Below are positions 63,491 through 64,000 of a stretch of DNA of 64,000 nucleotides, piece by piece. The notes below the pieces were generated by a model. That model ran no database searches and was not told the origin of the DNA. It was given only the letters and a program-made list of their open reading frames with translations. The stretch comes from Sthenelais limicola. Its lineage: Eukaryota; Annelida; Polychaeta; Phyllodocida; Sigalionidae. Where the stretch lies: assembly GCA_942159475.1 (NCBI GenBank), contig OW804098.1:110862620-110926619 (forward strand), in the 5' to 3' direction. How positions within the stretch are numbered: position 1 is the stretch's first letter; every line of letters begins with the position of its first letter. Made by a program: the position numbers and the translations under genes.

Positions 63491-64000
63491 CATTGATTGA
63501 TGTTGATCAACTTCCCCATCTGCAAACACATCAATTGGCCCCATGCCCAAAAGTTCCTCCAGGGTCATGAGCAAAAAGGGTAAAAGGTTGAGAAGGTTGC
63601 CACAAATGGTTCCGTTGGCGTTGCTGTGGCTCAGTGGCAATGCTTGAGGAGAATTGTACTGCACTGAACGCGAAGCACAACTAAATGTAGATGGTGCTTA
63701 ACTTAGATTGACAACTGGATTGTAAATAAATAATTTTACTGTTTGCTGCACTTTAATATGGCATGTATGATCTTCATAGCTAAACGCAATGTACAGGTTA
63801 TCTCTAGTAAATAGACTATTATGGTTGTAATTAACATGAATGCCAAAATCGTAAAAGAATTAAATTGCTCCTAATTTTGTTATCTTTTTCATGAACTAGA
63901 CCAAGTAAAGTGCTAATAAAGGTGAAATTGGGGATGTCAATATCGATTAATGTAGCTGTAGCTGCTTGGCAATTACAGGTAGTACTCCAATTTGGTTTAT
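63491..64000. other. Right edge, nothing recognised
   Basis: No coding or repeat signal beyond a few degenerate satellite words up to about 63545. Confidence 0.4.

Noticed and set aside
62748..63664. Long minus-strand ORFs with GQLIGLQW or GAVNRLAV repeats
   Set aside because: They read through a 23/24-bp minisatellite; the 23-bp units shift the frame and both frames are open by composition.

Overview
This window is animal (metazoan) nuclear DNA, AT-rich and loaded with transposon relics. The reasons are spliced genes with GT-AG introns, extracellular modules (fibrinogen-like, ShKT, EGF, LDL-A relics), and non-LTR, Penelope-like and Ty3/Gypsy-like retroelements. The mix of a ficolin-like lectin with ShKT/EGF proteins suits a marine invertebrate such as a cnidarian, lophotrochozoan or cephalochordate. 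I cannot fix the phylum from sequence alone.

Two host genes are supported, and they are transcribed away from each other. On the minus strand (16700 down to 6050) a complete five-exon gene encodes a secreted fibrinogen-related lectin of 289 residues, with a signal peptide and one FReD domain. On the plus strand, starting at 25738 and still open after its last visible exon at 56285, a second gene encodes a secreted mosaic protein: signal peptide, ShKT, then a Cys-rich module, ShKT and EGF modules repeated. All internal exons have 1-1 phase. A block of this gene has been duplicated (32.0-33.0 plus 39.7-40.8 kb against 41.6-42.5 plus 48.3-49.2 kb). One EGF exon of the first block is broken by a 2-base deletion. 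LDL-A exon relics with stop codons lie further downstream.

The rest is mobile DNA. At 19-23.5 kb a LINE relic is split by two inverted-repeat transposons, and removing each with one 4-bp target duplication keeps the LINE frame. A Penelope-like fragment lies at 29 kb, LINE 3' ends with CTTAT tails at 9.2, 30.7 and 42.5 kb, a Gypsy-like integrase region with AT-hooks at 44-45.7 kb, zinc-finger gag-like relics at 6.6-8.4 and 46.6-47.9 kb, a nearly full-length LINE at 57.7-61 kb, and a minus-strand LINE piece at 61.3-61.7 kb. Satellites lie at 2.4, 18.8 and 62.8 kb.

The most unusual structure is a set of three long, apparently non-coding inverted-repeat transposons (19330-22557, 33630-35398, 36157-38782), with a probable fourth at 61.75-62.71 kb. 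Each carries its own 14-20 bp box, repeated 9 to 15 times (7 in the fourth), mostly in both orientations, at about 185 bp or multiples of it. The elements look like diverged satellite monomers, each with a conserved box, packaged between transposon ends.
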